Shown here in pieces: positions 55,292 through 64,000 of a DNA stretch of 64,000 nucleotides. The notes beneath the pieces are model-generated. The model was not told the origin of the DNA. It saw only the letters and a program-made list of their open reading frames with translations, and did no database searches. The position numbers and the translations under genes are program-made. Every line of letters begins with the position of its first letter. The stretch's first letter is position 1. This DNA comes from Pseudoalteromonas phenolica (GTDB lineage Bacteria; Pseudomonadota; Gammaproteobacteria; Enterobacterales; Alteromonadaceae), in the NCBI RefSeq assembly GCF_005886345.1, contig NZ_PNEC01000042.1, forward strand, positions 1 through 64,000, written 5' to 3'.

Positions 55292-55849
55292 ATGCATCGT
55301 TCACTTAAATTTTTATCTGTTTTATCACTCGCTCTTTCTTCATCAGTGTTTGCCGGATCTCTTACATTAACAAGCCAAGACATTAGTGAAGCTAAGTTTA
55401 TGTCGAAAGATCATGAATTTAATGGTTTTGGTTGTTCAGGAGGAGATAAGTCACCGCATCTAAAGTGGTCTGGCATACCGAAAGGGACAAAAAGCTTCGC
55501 GATTACAGCTTATGACGCAGATGCACCAACTGGAAGTGGGTGGTGGCACTGGCAAATAGTAAATATTCCAATGTCGGTGAGAGAACTTGCGACCGATGCT
55601 GGAAATACAAAAAAACCGACCTTACCAAAAGGTAGTATGCAAATACAAAACGACTATGGCACTAGAGGTTTCGGGGGGGCTTGTCCACCTAAGGGACATG
55701 GAATACATCATTATCGTTTTACAGTCCATGCGCTTTCTGTTGAAAAGCTTGAGTTGCCTGAAGATGCCTCTGGAGCATTGGCTGGCTATATGATTAATGC
55801 ACATACAATAGAATCAAGTACAATCGAGTCGCTATATAAGAGGGATTAG
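55292..55849 (+). CDS. YbhB/YbcL-type Raf-kinase-inhibitor-like protein (PEBP)
   Basis: 185 residues with signal peptide (cleavage near VFA-GS). Family landmarks: CSGGDKSPHLKWSGIP, AITAYDADAPTGSGWWHWQIVNIP, GFGGACPPKGHGIHHYRFTVHAL. PEBP proteins bind phosphoryl groups of ligands or proteins; the bacterial periplasmic ones have no settled function. Convergent with the ABC exporter operon. Confidence 0.93.
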   Translation: MHRSLKFLSVLSLALSSSVFAGSLTLTSQDISEAKFMSKDHEFNGFGCSGGDKSPHLKWSGIPKGTKSFAITAYDADAPTGSGWWHWQIVNIPMSVRELATDAGNTKKPTLPKGSMQIQNDYGTRGFGGACPPKGHGIHHYRFTVHALSVEKLELPEDASGALAGYMINAHTIESSTIESLYKRD

Positions 55850-55873
55850 CAAAACAAGGGCCAGCCACTAAGA

Positions 55874-55905
55874 GTAAAACCCGACATAAAGTCGGTGTTA
55901 CCGAG
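55874..55905. repeat. Solo copy of a module from the 30-kb tandem array
   Basis: TAAAACCCGACATAAAGTCGG followed by TGTTACCGAG: the reverse complement of the CCGACTTTATGTCGGGTATTTTA segment that occurs in each array unit at 30061-30721. Shows that this module moves or spreads independently. Confidence 0.8.
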
Positions 55906-55922
55906 ATTCTAGCATTCAACAA

Positions 55923-55955
55923 AAAAGCGCAGACCTCATCAAGTTCTGCGCTTTT
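55923..55955. terminator. Bidirectional intrinsic terminator
   Basis: Perfect 11-bp stem AAAAGCGCAGA / TCTGCGCTTTT with an 11-nt loop, between the PEBP gene and the convergent ABC operon. Confidence 0.9.
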
Positions 55956-56040
55956 ACTTTCAGCTTATCGCTTTTAACTTAAAGCTTGTGGCTTTCAGCT
56001 CACTAACTCATCCTAGCGAACTCGCTTACTTCATCGAAAA

Positions 56041-57276
56041 TCAATCACTCTGCAGTGCTTCTATCGGATCAAGCTTTGACGCTTTTATAGCTGGGTAAAC
56101 ACCAAATGTTAAGCCCACCAATGCACAGATGCTGAACGATAAAACGATGGCGCTGAGCGACCAAGATACTGCCCATTCTGAATAGAATGCAATTAGCTCA
56201 GATAAAGCGATACCGAAAAACACTCCAAGCAAGCCACCTAAGATAGAGATAGTAAAACTCTCGGTAATAAATTGAACTTGAATGTCTTTTTGCGTGGCAC
56301 CAATGGCGCGAAGTAAACCAATTTCTTTGGTGCGCTCTAACACTGTTGCCAGCATGATATTCATGATACCGATACCGCCCACCAGCAATGAAATACCTGC
56401 CACGCACGACATTACAATATTGAAAATTTGCTGGGTTTGCTTTTGCTGTGCTAATAACGCGGCAGGCACAATCAGCTTGTAATCATCAATGTCGTTATGA
56501 CGCCCCTTAACCAAGGCATCAATGGCTTGTGCGGCCATCACTGGGCTAAAGCCCGGCTCAGTTGCCAGCTTAATGCGCGATATTTCTGGGTCGAGCAACT
56601 CACTTTTAAAGCGGTGAATGGCTGTTTTTAACGGGATAAAAATCTGGTTTTGTTCGTCGCCTAGCTTCACCCCTTGAAACTCTTTCTTTTTCAAAAAAGG
56701 CGCTTCTAAAATACCCACGACTTCAAACCAAAGATGGTTGATTTTAACTGACTTACCTACCGCATCACCAAGTGGAAACAAAGTTTTAGCGGTATTGGCG
56801 CCTAGCAGCGCTACCTGTGAAAAGTGTTGTCCGTCTTGCTCGTTTAGCAAGCGCCCTGCACTTAAATCGAAATGCGCCAGCTTGAAGTAGTTTTCACTGA
56901 CCCCCACAGCTTGGCCTTCGAACTTAGCGTATTCACTGAATACATGGTAGGTTTCGACTACTTTCTCTGCGGCAAAATCAGTGATAAATGGCAAGGCTTC
57001 AACGGCGACTTTACCATCATTGAGCGACAGGCCATCTGAGTGTTTACGCTGCTCTCTGAGCTCTTCTTCTTCGAAGTCTTTGGCTTCAATAATGACATTG
57101 TTGAGGCCCATAGAGTCGATCATTTTCAACGCTTCACGCTGAGCGCCCTCGCCAATATTTAGCATGGCGATTACCGCACCTACCCCGAAGATCATGCCAA
57201 GCAGTGTCAAAAAGGTGCGTAGTTTATGTTGCTGTAACTGTACTACAGCATCTTTAAATAAGCCCACTAGATTCAT
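56041..57276 (-). CDS. MacB-like ABC exporter permease
   Basis: 411 residues. Membrane helix about 20-40 (HKLRTFLTLLGMIFGVGAVIAML), then a periplasmic MacB_PCD domain and three C-terminal helices in the FtsX region (SLLVGGIGIMNIMLATVLERTKEIGLLRAIGA, then QFITESFTISILGGLLG and VGLTFGVYPAIKASKLDPIEAL). Last gene of a five-gene overlapping operon. With the ATPase at 60.6-61.3 kb it forms the inner-membrane motor. Confidence 0.94.
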   Translation of the reverse strand: MNLVGLFKDAVVQLQQHKLRTFLTLLGMIFGVGAVIAMLNIGEGAQREALKMIDSMGLNNVIIEAKDFEEEELREQRKHSDGLSLNDGKVAVEALPFITDFAAEKVVETYHVFSEYAKFEGQAVGVSENYFKLAHFDLSAGRLLNEQDGQHFSQVALLGANTAKTLFPLGDAVGKSVKINHLWFEVVGILEAPFLKKKEFQGVKLGDEQNQIFIPLKTAIHRFKSELLDPEISRIKLATEPGFSPVMAAQAIDALVKGRHNDIDDYKLIVPAALLAQQKQTQQIFNIVMSCVAGISLLVGGIGIMNIMLATVLERTKEIGLLRAIGATQKDIQVQFITESFTISILGGLLGVFFGIALSELIAFYSEWAVSWSLSAIVLSFSICALVGLTFGVYPAIKASKLDPIEALQSD

Positions 57277-58463
57277 AATTTGCCCTCCTTATCGACTAAC
57301 GCAATCACATCTCCCTCTGAGAGGCCTTGAGTAATTTCAACATGGCTTAAGTTGCTTTGCCCCAAACTCACAGGGGTCTTGCTAAAACCCGAGGCCGTTT
57401 TAAGTTGCACATACGCACCGTCTTCATCGGCAAATACACTAAACTTAGGCACAACCAGTTTTTCGGCTGCTTGGTTGGCAATGATATTTGCCGTGACTTT
57501 TAGACCTGGTCGCAAATGTGCACCTTGCTCATCAATACTGGCGGTGAGCTCATAGTATTTTTGTGGGTCTTGGCGTTTGATTGATTTAGGAAAGGGCGCA
57601 AGCTTGGTCACTTTACCTGTAAAAGTTTTGCTCGGATCTGAGATCAAAGAAAACTCCAGTGTTTGGCCTTGCTGCAAGTTAATGGCTTCGCGCTCTTTCA
57701 CGAATAGTTTAATTTGCATCACTGAGATATCCGGTAAACCCGCAATTTTCTGGCCCGGCCAAAGTGTTTGCCCAGCTCTTGGTTTTTCGCCGCGCCAGTT
57801 CACACTGTGCGTTAACAAGCCATCATGGGGAGCAACAACTTCTAATGACGACAAGTTACCATTGAGCATATCAATTTTGCTTTGGTGCTGCTGACTCTGC
57901 ATGTTTAAGAGATCTAATTCACCTTGGGCACTGCTATTAAATTGCTCTGATTGCCAATTAAAATAGTCTGTTTTTGCATTTAGGTAATCAACCTTTTGTG
58001 CCTGCTCTAAGATATCGAGTTTGGAGATGATGCGTACATCATCAATTGAGAAGGTTTCAGCAAATTGCTTTTCTTCTTCAACGATATCAATGTCATACCC
58101 TAGATGCTTTCTTCTTGTGTCAATCTCAGAATTTTTACCAGACAAGTCTTGTGAAACTTTATTGTTTGAAAATTCATTTTCGCGCTTTTGCTTACTCATG
58201 ACACGACCGTCGAATCTCGCTACCACTTCACCCTTTTTCACTTGCGAATATTCAGGCATTAACCATGCGAGCGTTTGTGGACCACGCGAAGAAACAGGCG
58301 TACTGATCACAGTTTCTGTTGCTGCGATTAATTCGCCCTTTGCCTCAACATAGTTCTTAAATGGTGCTGTTTTAACCACATAGGTTAATTGCACATCAAC
58401 TTCTGCCAGTTCTGAGCAAGCCGTTAGTAATAATGCACTGATCACTATCGCTAAATATTTCAT
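57273..58463 (-). CDS. Efflux periplasmic adaptor, lipoprotein (adaptor 3 of 3)
   Basis: 396 residues, lipoprotein signal MKYLAIVISALLLTAC. HlyD/MacA layout: N-terminal barrel strand, long coiled hairpin region about 80-180, lipoyl half VVAPHDGLLTHSV and C-terminal barrel (LEFSLISDPSKTFTGKVTKLA). Overlaps the permease by 4 bp and the upstream adaptor by 4 bp. Expected to link the permease to an outer-membrane channel, or to form a mixed ring with the other two adaptors. Confidence 0.9.
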   Translation of the reverse strand: MKYLAIVISALLLTACSELAEVDVQLTYVVKTAPFKNYVEAKGELIAATETVISTPVSSRGPQTLAWLMPEYSQVKKGEVVARFDGRVMSKQKRENEFSNNKVSQDLSGKNSEIDTRRKHLGYDIDIVEEEKQFAETFSIDDVRIISKLDILEQAQKVDYLNAKTDYFNWQSEQFNSSAQGELDLLNMQSQQHQSKIDMLNGNLSSLEVVAPHDGLLTHSVNWRGEKPRAGQTLWPGQKIAGLPDISVMQIKLFVKEREAINLQQGQTLEFSLISDPSKTFTGKVTKLAPFPKSIKRQDPQKYYELTASIDEQGAHLRPGLKVTANIIANQAAEKLVVPKFSVFADEDGAYVQLKTASGFSKTPVSLGQSNLSHVEITQGLSEGDVIALVDKEGKL

Positions 58464-59641
58464 AGACGTACCTCATCTCCTTGTTTTACTCCCTCTGTGA
58501 TCACAGCAAAGCCATTACTGATATTACTGACTTGAACAGACAGTTTATCGCCGCCTTTTTCTATCACGTAAGCGCTGGCTCGCTCTCCACTTGACTGCTC
58601 ATTGTGTAAGGCCGAGATAGGCACAACTAACACATTTTCAATTTTATCTGTGGCGATTTCTACCCGAGCAGTTAAGCCAGGACGCATGATCGCAGCATCA
58701 ATGTCATCTAAGGTGATCAGGGTATCAACTATGCGGCGTTTGTCTTGTGGTGATTTTTCACGAAAAGCACTGCCAATGGTAGTAATTTTACCTGAAGTAA
58801 TGAGCGGCTCGGGGCCATCTATGGTGACTTTAACATGTTGATTAAGGGCAATACGGCCAAAGTCTGCTTCATCTATTTGTGCTTTTACTTGCATGTCTTC
58901 TATTACTGCCATTTCAATAACTGGCTGGCCAAATTGCACACTTTCACCCACCGTCGGCTTTTCACCACTCGAATTACTGTAATACATCACAATACCATCC
59001 ATAGGGGCTTTAACTTTAAGCCTTTCGATGTCTTGCTTTAGTGCGTCAACTTCGGCCTTCAAGCGGCCTACTTTGCCTTCAGCCAATCGAATATTGAGCT
59101 CTTTGGTTTCTTTTTGAAATGTTAATTTTTTTTGTGCCAGCTCTAGGTCATTTTTAGCAATGGTGAAATCTATCTGCGCCTTGCGCTTATCGTTGTCTGA
59201 AAGCGAATCATCGTTAATGTCGGCTTTACGCTCAGCAATATCAAAGTTCATCTGCGCTTCGGCAAGGGCTAGTTTAAGCTCTTCTTGGTTTTTAATTTCG
59301 AGTGCTTTTTGGTTCTCTAGTTCTTTGACTGCACGATCATATTCGCTGTTTTTATCAATTAAGCGATCGCGAACAGGTTTGTCGTCAAACGATGCAACCA
59401 CCTCGCCTTTTTTAACTTGCTTGTTTTCAGGCGCTAGAAACTTTACCTTGTATTGCCACATGCGAGCAATGGAAGGAGGCGCAATCAGCGACTGCTTTGC
59501 TGACTCTAGTTCACCATTGGCCTGTACAGCAAGTTGAAAACTGGTTTTCTCGACAGTGTGATAGTCAAATTCATCACTACCACAGCCAGCTAATGATAAA
59601 GCGACAATACTGGCTAGTATGCCTAATTTAAACTTATTCAC
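58460..59641 (-). CDS. Efflux periplasmic adaptor, lipoprotein (adaptor 2 of 3)
   Basis: About 393 residues from GTG 59641, chosen because AAGGAGG sits 6 nt upstream; the frame extends to 59665 but those codons are the ribosome binding site itself. Lipobox LAGC in LASIVALSLAGC. HlyD features: FLAPENKQVKKGEVVASFDD, a helical hairpin rich in Lys/Glu about 90-190 and VKAPMDGIVMYY. Eight-base overlap with the preceding adaptor gene and 4 bp with the following one. Confidence 0.9.
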   Translation of the reverse strand: MNKFKLGILASIVALSLAGCGSDEFDYHTVEKTSFQLAVQANGELESAKQSLIAPPSIARMWQYKVKFLAPENKQVKKGEVVASFDDKPVRDRLIDKNSEYDRAVKELENQKALEIKNQEELKLALAEAQMNFDIAERKADINDDSLSDNDKRKAQIDFTIAKNDLELAQKKLTFQKETKELNIRLAEGKVGRLKAEVDALKQDIERLKVKAPMDGIVMYYSNSSGEKPTVGESVQFGQPVIEMAVIEDMQVKAQIDEADFGRIALNQHVKVTIDGPEPLITSGKITTIGSAFREKSPQDKRRIVDTLITLDDIDAAIMRPGLTARVEIATDKIENVLVVPISALHNEQSSGERASAYVIEKGGDKLSVQVSNISNGFAVITEGVKQGDEVRL

Positions 59642-60632
59642 TTTGGCCTCCTTGTAAACGCACACGCCCAGTCATCCCCGGCAGTATTTTTAGCTTTTGT
59701 GTTTCATCAAATGAGAAAACAGCACGATAATAGGCGTCTTTCCCCCATTCTTTTCGTTCTTCAGGTTGTGTTGATAAATTAGTTAACTTGGCTGTAATAG
59801 GTGTTTTTTGGTAGGCGTCTAGGGTCAAATTAACGCTTTGGTCAAGCGTAAGGTGCTTATAATCAATTTCATGTACCCAAGCCTCAAGGTAGAGCCCTGT
59901 CATAGCTGGAATTTCTGCAATTTTCCAGCCTGGTTGTGCCGTCGCCCCCGAAAATAATTTAGACCCATACCAAGGGTGATTTGCATATAAGATCGGGCCT
60001 TGATTGGTTGCCTTATGGGTTAAGTCATTTAAGCGTTCTCGGTTTTCTTTTAAGTTAATTTGTAAACGTGCGATTTCGATTTCTTGTTTACGAATATTCA
60101 CCTGCGCTGTGGTTTTTGCTTCAGCTAGACTGGCTTTAGCTTTGTGTTTTTGGATCACCGCTTGCTCAAGTTTGAGCTGGTTTTCTTCGTAGTCGAACAC
60201 GCTGACATGACTTTTCGGCACAGCGGCATCAATTTTCGCTTTTTCGAGTAATAACTCAGCCCGAGTCAAAGCAAACTCAGCTTCTAAAATAGTTTGCTTG
60301 CCTTTATTTTTCTGTCGCTTTAATTCATCTTGCGCGTTATTAAGGCTGACCTCATCTTGCTCTATGGTGCTGGCGATTGAGCCGCCTTCGAAAACCACCA
60401 CCACATCGCCGGGCTTCGCCACTTCGCCTTCTGGCAACATCCATTCAATTTGCACACGCCAAGTATCACTTTGTGGCGAAAAGAAAGTTTGGCTATCACC
60501 GGCCTTGATTTCACCTGTGATGAAAATGCTTTGAACATCCTCTGCATAGCTATTAGCGCTGAGCATTGAGCTTGAAAGCAACATAGCCAAACACAATGGT
60601 TTTAATGTGCATCGTTTTAAATTAGCTTTCAT
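59634..60632 (-). CDS. Efflux periplasmic adaptor, soluble-type (adaptor 1 of 3)
   Basis: 332 residues with a cleavable signal peptide (SSSMLSANSYA) and no lipobox, unlike its two neighbours. HlyD-like: EWMLPEGEVAKPGDVVVVFEGG, a Lys/Glu-rich hairpin about 95-200, and C-terminal barrel LDAYQKTPITAKLTNLS. Shorter than adaptors 2 and 3. Starts inside the ATPase stop (ATGA overlap). Confidence 0.88.
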   Translation of the reverse strand: MKANLKRCTLKPLCLAMLLSSSMLSANSYAEDVQSIFITGEIKAGDSQTFFSPQSDTWRVQIEWMLPEGEVAKPGDVVVVFEGGSIASTIEQDEVSLNNAQDELKRQKNKGKQTILEAEFALTRAELLLEKAKIDAAVPKSHVSVFDYEENQLKLEQAVIQKHKAKASLAEAKTTAQVNIRKQEIEIARLQINLKENRERLNDLTHKATNQGPILYANHPWYGSKLFSGATAQPGWKIAEIPAMTGLYLEAWVHEIDYKHLTLDQSVNLTLDAYQKTPITAKLTNLSTQPEERKEWGKDAYYRAVFSFDETQKLKILPGMTGRVRLQGGQSE

Positions 60633-61303
60633 CGGCGGCTGTCCTCTATTTTCACACCATCTTTCATTCGGATAATACGTTTTGCATACTCGGCAATATC
60701 GTCTTCGTGGGTCACCATCACAATGGTGTGCCCTTGATGGTGTAAGTCACATAGCAGTGACATAATTTCGTGAGAGGTTTTGCTATCTAAGTTACCTGTA
60801 GGCTCATCGGCAAAAATGACTTTTGGCTCATTCACTAGGGCTCTAGCAATTGCCACCCTTTGTCTTTGACCACCCGACATTTCATTCGGTTTGTGCCCTG
60901 CTCTATGATCAAGTCCGACTTTGGCAAGCATGGCTAAGCCTTTTTGCTTGGCTTCTTCTGGTGAAGTCTCGCTGTAACGCAGTGGCAGGGTGACATTTTC
61001 AAGTGCACTCAAGCGGGTTAAAAGGTGAAAGGTTTGGAAAATAAAACCGATACGCTCGTTTCTTATTTTTGATAAGTCTTCATCGCGCATATCTTGAATA
61101 GACTGACTCGACAAAAAGTATTCACCCTGTGTCGGTGTATCAAGACAGCCTAAGATGTTCATGAGGGTTGATTTTCCCGAGCCCGAAGAGCCCATAATGG
61201 CAACAAATTCGCCCTCATCAATGGAGATAGAAACATCGTTTAACGCGGTGACTCGCGTTTCCCCATTGCCGTATTCGCGATATAAGTTCTTAACTTCAAT
61301 CAC
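60629..61303 (-). CDS. ABC transporter ATPase, MacB/LolD type
   Basis: 224 residues. Walker A MGSSGSGKSTLMNILG, Q-loop FIFQTFHLL, signature MSGGQRQRVAIARAL, Walker B VIFADEPTGNLDS and H-loop MVTHE. This class (MacB, LolD, FtsE) drives mechanotransmission-type exporters rather than classical transport. First gene of the operon; the promoter lies in the 230-bp gap to the divergent lipoprotein gene. Confidence 0.96.
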   Translation of the reverse strand: MIEVKNLYREYGNGETRVTALNDVSISIDEGEFVAIMGSSGSGKSTLMNILGCLDTPTQGEYFLSSQSIQDMRDEDLSKIRNERIGFIFQTFHLLTRLSALENVTLPLRYSETSPEEAKQKGLAMLAKVGLDHRAGHKPNEMSGGQRQRVAIARALVNEPKVIFADEPTGNLDSKTSHEIMSLLCDLHHQGHTIVMVTHEDDIAEYAKRIIRMKDGVKIEDSRR

Positions 61304-61537
61304 TTGCTACAATCCTTGATTATTATTTTTATCAGATATTCACCGTATACAATGTGAACAACTGAGTCAACTATCATAAGCGACTGATTTTAGTAACAAT
61401 AAATCAAACTGTACCGATTTACCAAAAGTTAACTTTATAGTAAAAAAAGCATTACCAATGAAACATAAAATGCAAAATAATAATGGTTACATTCCAAACC
61501 TGTTTCCACTATAGTAACTTTCAGGTTACGGAAAACA

Positions 61538-62563
61538 GTGATTGTTATGAGAAAAAGTCTTATATTTTTAAGTGTTTGTCTACTTGCCGCCTGTAGTAAA
61601 GAAAGTAAACTTGAAGAAAGTTACTACCAGGCTGAAGTACAAAGAGATCACCAAAGCCAATATCAATTCGCGCAGCAACTTGTTGAACTCGGTGAGACAT
61701 CGTGGCAACAGCGAGCACAGCAACACAAAACAGCCATTGATAAAGTCACACAATCACGGGCACATCTTATTCAACAAGATCTGATAACGGCATTTAATTT
61801 AGCCGCTGAAGCTAAGAAATTAGACAATTCAATGGCGGCCGACACTGTTCTTAAACAGATCCTCAGTGACGACGCTTTACAAAAGCTAGTTAAAAGCACC
61901 TATACCTTATTAGACAAGCACTCTGCTTTAATTTCACAAGGGCAGAAATTGCTAAGTGAAGCACCAATAGAATGGAATATCATTGAGTTAAACGAATTCT
62001 TATTTCAACTAAATTCACTGATTCAAAACTCAGAAAAAACAATTGAATTAACGCCTTGGCAGCAAAGCAATCAGGCTTACCATTTAATCACGTTAAATAC
62101 GCAGCACATTGAGCAGCTAAAATTAATGCAACAGCAGCTTTTAAGCACAGTTAAAACAGCAACTTGTGATACGCTTTGCGCTGGATTAAAAGCCAATCTA
62201 AAAGACGTACAGAAAAACATTAATCTCTTTGATAAAGTCGCTGTAGAAAGCATGATGGCCTTCCCATTTGAACAACAGCTAAAAAAATCGAGAGAATGGC
62301 TAGAGCTAAACAATAATATTCGTATCACACTTGAAGAAGTAGATACCATTCTTGGCGCAAATCATAAAGCCTACTATCAATCTTTACTTCGAGCGGTCAG
62401 AGGTCCTAAGTATGATCAACAATATTGGCAATTTGCTGATGAAGATGTCGTCAGGGTAAGCAATGCCGAACAAGTCGAAGACGTGAGTTTTATTGCCATC
62501 GAGCTCTCGGCGAATTTAAAAACATTCTTAGAAAACTATGAACAGCTTGCGTTTTTGAGATAG
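61538..62563 (+). CDS. Lipoprotein of unknown function, helical
   Basis: About 341 residues; the GTG at 61538 has a GGAAAAC-type site, while ATG 61547 gives the shorter signal MRKSLIFLSVCLLAAC (lipobox LAAC). The mature protein is almost entirely helical and Gln/Leu-rich (e.g. AQQLVELGETSWQQRAQQHK, QLKLMQQQLL), suggesting coiled coils. Two Cys in KTATCDTLCAGLK could form a disulfide. Family not recognised. Ends at a strong bidirectional terminator. Confidence 0.72.
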   Translation: MIVMRKSLIFLSVCLLAACSKESKLEESYYQAEVQRDHQSQYQFAQQLVELGETSWQQRAQQHKTAIDKVTQSRAHLIQQDLITAFNLAAEAKKLDNSMAADTVLKQILSDDALQKLVKSTYTLLDKHSALISQGQKLLSEAPIEWNIIELNEFLFQLNSLIQNSEKTIELTPWQQSNQAYHLITLNTQHIEQLKLMQQQLLSTVKTATCDTLCAGLKANLKDVQKNINLFDKVAVESMMAFPFEQQLKKSREWLELNNNIRITLEEVDTILGANHKAYYQSLLRAVRGPKYDQQYWQFADEDVVRVSNAEQVEDVSFIAIELSANLKTFLENYEQLAFLR

Positions 62564-62581
62564 CTAACTCAGGCAATAAAC

Positions 62582-62619
62582 AAAAAAGCCCCATCAGCAT
62601 AAGCAAATGGGGCTTTTTT
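62582..62619. terminator. Bidirectional intrinsic terminator
   Basis: Perfect 13-bp stem AAAAAAGCCCCAT / ATGGGGCTTTTTT with a 12-nt loop, between the convergent lipoprotein and amylase genes. Confidence 0.95.
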
Positions 62620-62646
62620 CGGTGTGATGAATTGGCCTTTATTTGG

Positions 62647-64000
62647 TTAATCTAGCTGATAAACGCTAAATCCAAGACCAACTACTTGGCCTTTCTCACC
62701 TTCAGCTGATTGATAAATCAGTTTCGCATTTTCACTCATCCCAGTCAGCTTAATGCTCTGAGATTTCGTGCTGTTATTAAAGATAACCGCTAGGTTTTGC
62801 TTACCTTGCTCACCCTGATACGCTCGTTTGATGGCGAATAAGCCAGGCTCATCTTGTGAGAATAGAATGCTTTGCTCACCTTGACGTAGTGCGATATGCG
62901 CTTGATATAGCTCAGCATATTCAGCAAAACGCTGATAGAACAGGTGCGATGTATCAAAGTTGTCGTCAGCTGTGGTTTTATCTGTGGCTAACAGGTCATC
63001 ATCGTTATAGGTTTTAACCAATGATGGCATCATGTTTTGTCTTGAATCTTGGTCGCCACCGTCACCCACAAAGCCTTGCTCATCACCGTAGTAAATAACC
63101 GGTACACCACGGCTAAAGTACATCAATGCATGGGCTAATAGAGTACGTTCAACCATTTCGCTTTCACTATAGTTAAACTCGCTGCTCTTTAAGCGATATG
63201 CAATACGGCCCATATCATGGTTACCCGTAAAGCTCACAAGGTGATTGGCATTAAAACCATCTTCATGCTTGTATAAATGATCTTTCGCGAAAAGCTTTGT
63301 CAGTTCACTTGTGCCTTTTTGATTCACCACAACCGCTTCAATACAGCCTTGAAGTGCAAAGTCGAGTACCGATGGCATTTTACCTTCAGTTAAGAAAGTA
63401 CTAAGTAGTTCTGGCTCAAAGCTATACGCTTCGCCATACATCATAAAGTTGTTGATACCTAATGAGGCAGCATGATCCATCAGTGCCGGCGAGAACTGCT
63501 CCCAGAATGACATGTCTACGTGTTTTACTGTATCAATTCTAAAACCATCAGGCTTGAACTCGGTGATCAGGTTCTTGTAGATATCGATCATGCCATCAAC
63601 CACTTTTTGTTGTGTGGTGTCGACATCGTCTAACCCTGCAAAATCACCTTTGATTGAGCTTTCGCCCGACCAATGTGAGTCGCCTTGGTTATTATATAAA
63701 TCAATGTCATTTAGCCAAGCGGGTACTTTAACTGCTTCTTCGCCTCTAGGGATCAGTGGCTTATAGCGCTCGTTTTCTGGTGTATTATTGTCTTTAAATT
63801 GGCAACGGTCACCTTCTACCAACCACCCTAGGCCATCTTTACCATGGCACTGTTCGTATTTGATCACGTCAGCAGTGTGGTTAGTGATGATGTCAAAGTA
63901 CACTTTGATATTGCGTTCGTGCGCTTGGTCAATGAAGTTTTTAAGCTCTGCGTTTGAACCCCAGTGTGGGTCAATCTCGGTAAAATCTAAGATCCAATAA
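62647..64000 (-). CDS. GH13 alpha-amylase family protein (5' end outside window)
   Basis: At least 451 residues; the frame is open to the window edge (YWILDFTEIDPHWGS at the very end), so the N terminus is missing. GH13 motifs: region I KVYFDIITNH, region II DGFRIDTVKH (nucleophile Asp), region III MYGEAYS (acid/base Glu) and region IV SFTGNHD. It has an insertion with two Cys after region I (QCHGKDGLGW, RCQF) and a C-terminal beta domain (LAVIFNNSTKSQSIKLTG). Probably a secreted or periplasmic amylase acting on alpha-1,4 glucans; product unknown. Confidence 0.93.
   Translation of the reverse strand, partial: YWILDFTEIDPHWGSNAELKNFIDQAHERNIKVYFDIITNHTADVIKYEQCHGKDGLGWLVEGDRCQFKDNNTPENERYKPLIPRGEEAVKVPAWLNDIDLYNNQGDSHWSGESSIKGDFAGLDDVDTTQQKVVDGMIDIYKNLITEFKPDGFRIDTVKHVDMSFWEQFSPALMDHAASLGINNFMMYGEAYSFEPELLSTFLTEGKMPSVLDFALQGCIEAVVVNQKGTSELTKLFAKDHLYKHEDGFNANHLVSFTGNHDMGRIAYRLKSSEFNYSESEMVERTLLAHALMYFSRGVPVIYYGDEQGFVGDGGDQDSRQNMMPSLVKTYNDDDLLATDKTTADDNFDTSHLFYQRFAEYAELYQAHIALRQGEQSILFSQDEPGLFAIKRAYQGEQGKQNLAVIFNNSTKSQSIKLTGMSENAKLIYQSAEGEKGQVVGLGFSVYQLD

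Overview
The window looks like chromosomal DNA of a marine gammaproteobacterium, most likely Pseudoalteromonas or a close relative. This rests on gene content read by eye: AT-rich coding DNA, a secreted GH19 chitinase, a PPC-tailed subtilisin, a tricorn-type protease, a TorF-type porin, many orphan periplasmic binding proteins, LytTR regulators, and REP-like palindromes between genes. No database was searched, so the genus is an inference. No rRNA, tRNA, CRISPR array, transposase or integrase was seen.

Layout. 0-12 kb: secreted chitinase; a leucine-rich-repeat lipoprotein gene split by a frameshift; a 700-residue membrane protein that reads as a Cache sensor fused to a pentameric ligand-gated ion channel; a secreted subtilisin; a GNAT; a large tricorn-like protease. 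12-24.5 kb: small sensing and metabolic genes (three orphan solute-binding proteins, an RraA-like protein, a TorF porin, a GlxA regulator overlapping an S41 peptidase and a DUF1272 gene, DUF2252, a BLUF photoreceptor, a serine hydrolase). 24.5-31.5 kb: dispersed repeats, a TetR regulator with a strong palindromic operator in front of an RND efflux pair, then a tandem array of about 197-bp units. 31.5-43 kb: a LytS/LytR-type two-component pair in one run with a P-loop kinase and an epimerase; an S33-type hydrolase; FosA; a membrane LytTR regulator divergent from a DUF2141 gene and a carotenoid oxygenase; an amidohydrolase; an Asp/Glu racemase. 43-52 kb: small housekeeping and hypothetical genes, several visibly damaged (ACT protein frameshift, GNAT with TAA as codon 2, duplicated signal peptide), then a chemoreceptor. 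52-55.9 kb: a looser, AT-rich accessory stretch with a hydrolase whose signal peptide holds an amber codon, an attC-like (integron recombination) structure, a nested palindrome, an AraC regulator and a PEBP protein. 56-61.3 kb: a five-gene overlapping operon for a MacB-like ABC exporter with three different HlyD-type adaptors. 61.5-64 kb: a lipoprotein and the 3' part of a GH13 alpha-amylase running off the right edge.

How they fit together: the strongest theme is extracellular polymer degradation (chitin, protein, starch) with periplasmic sensing of small molecules. Two efflux systems (RND and ABC) and a fosfomycin-inactivating enzyme add xenobiotic handling. The item most deserving follow-up is the Cache-channel fusion at 2974-5076; the integron-like stretch at 52.0-55.2 kb and the cluster of recent gene lesions come next.
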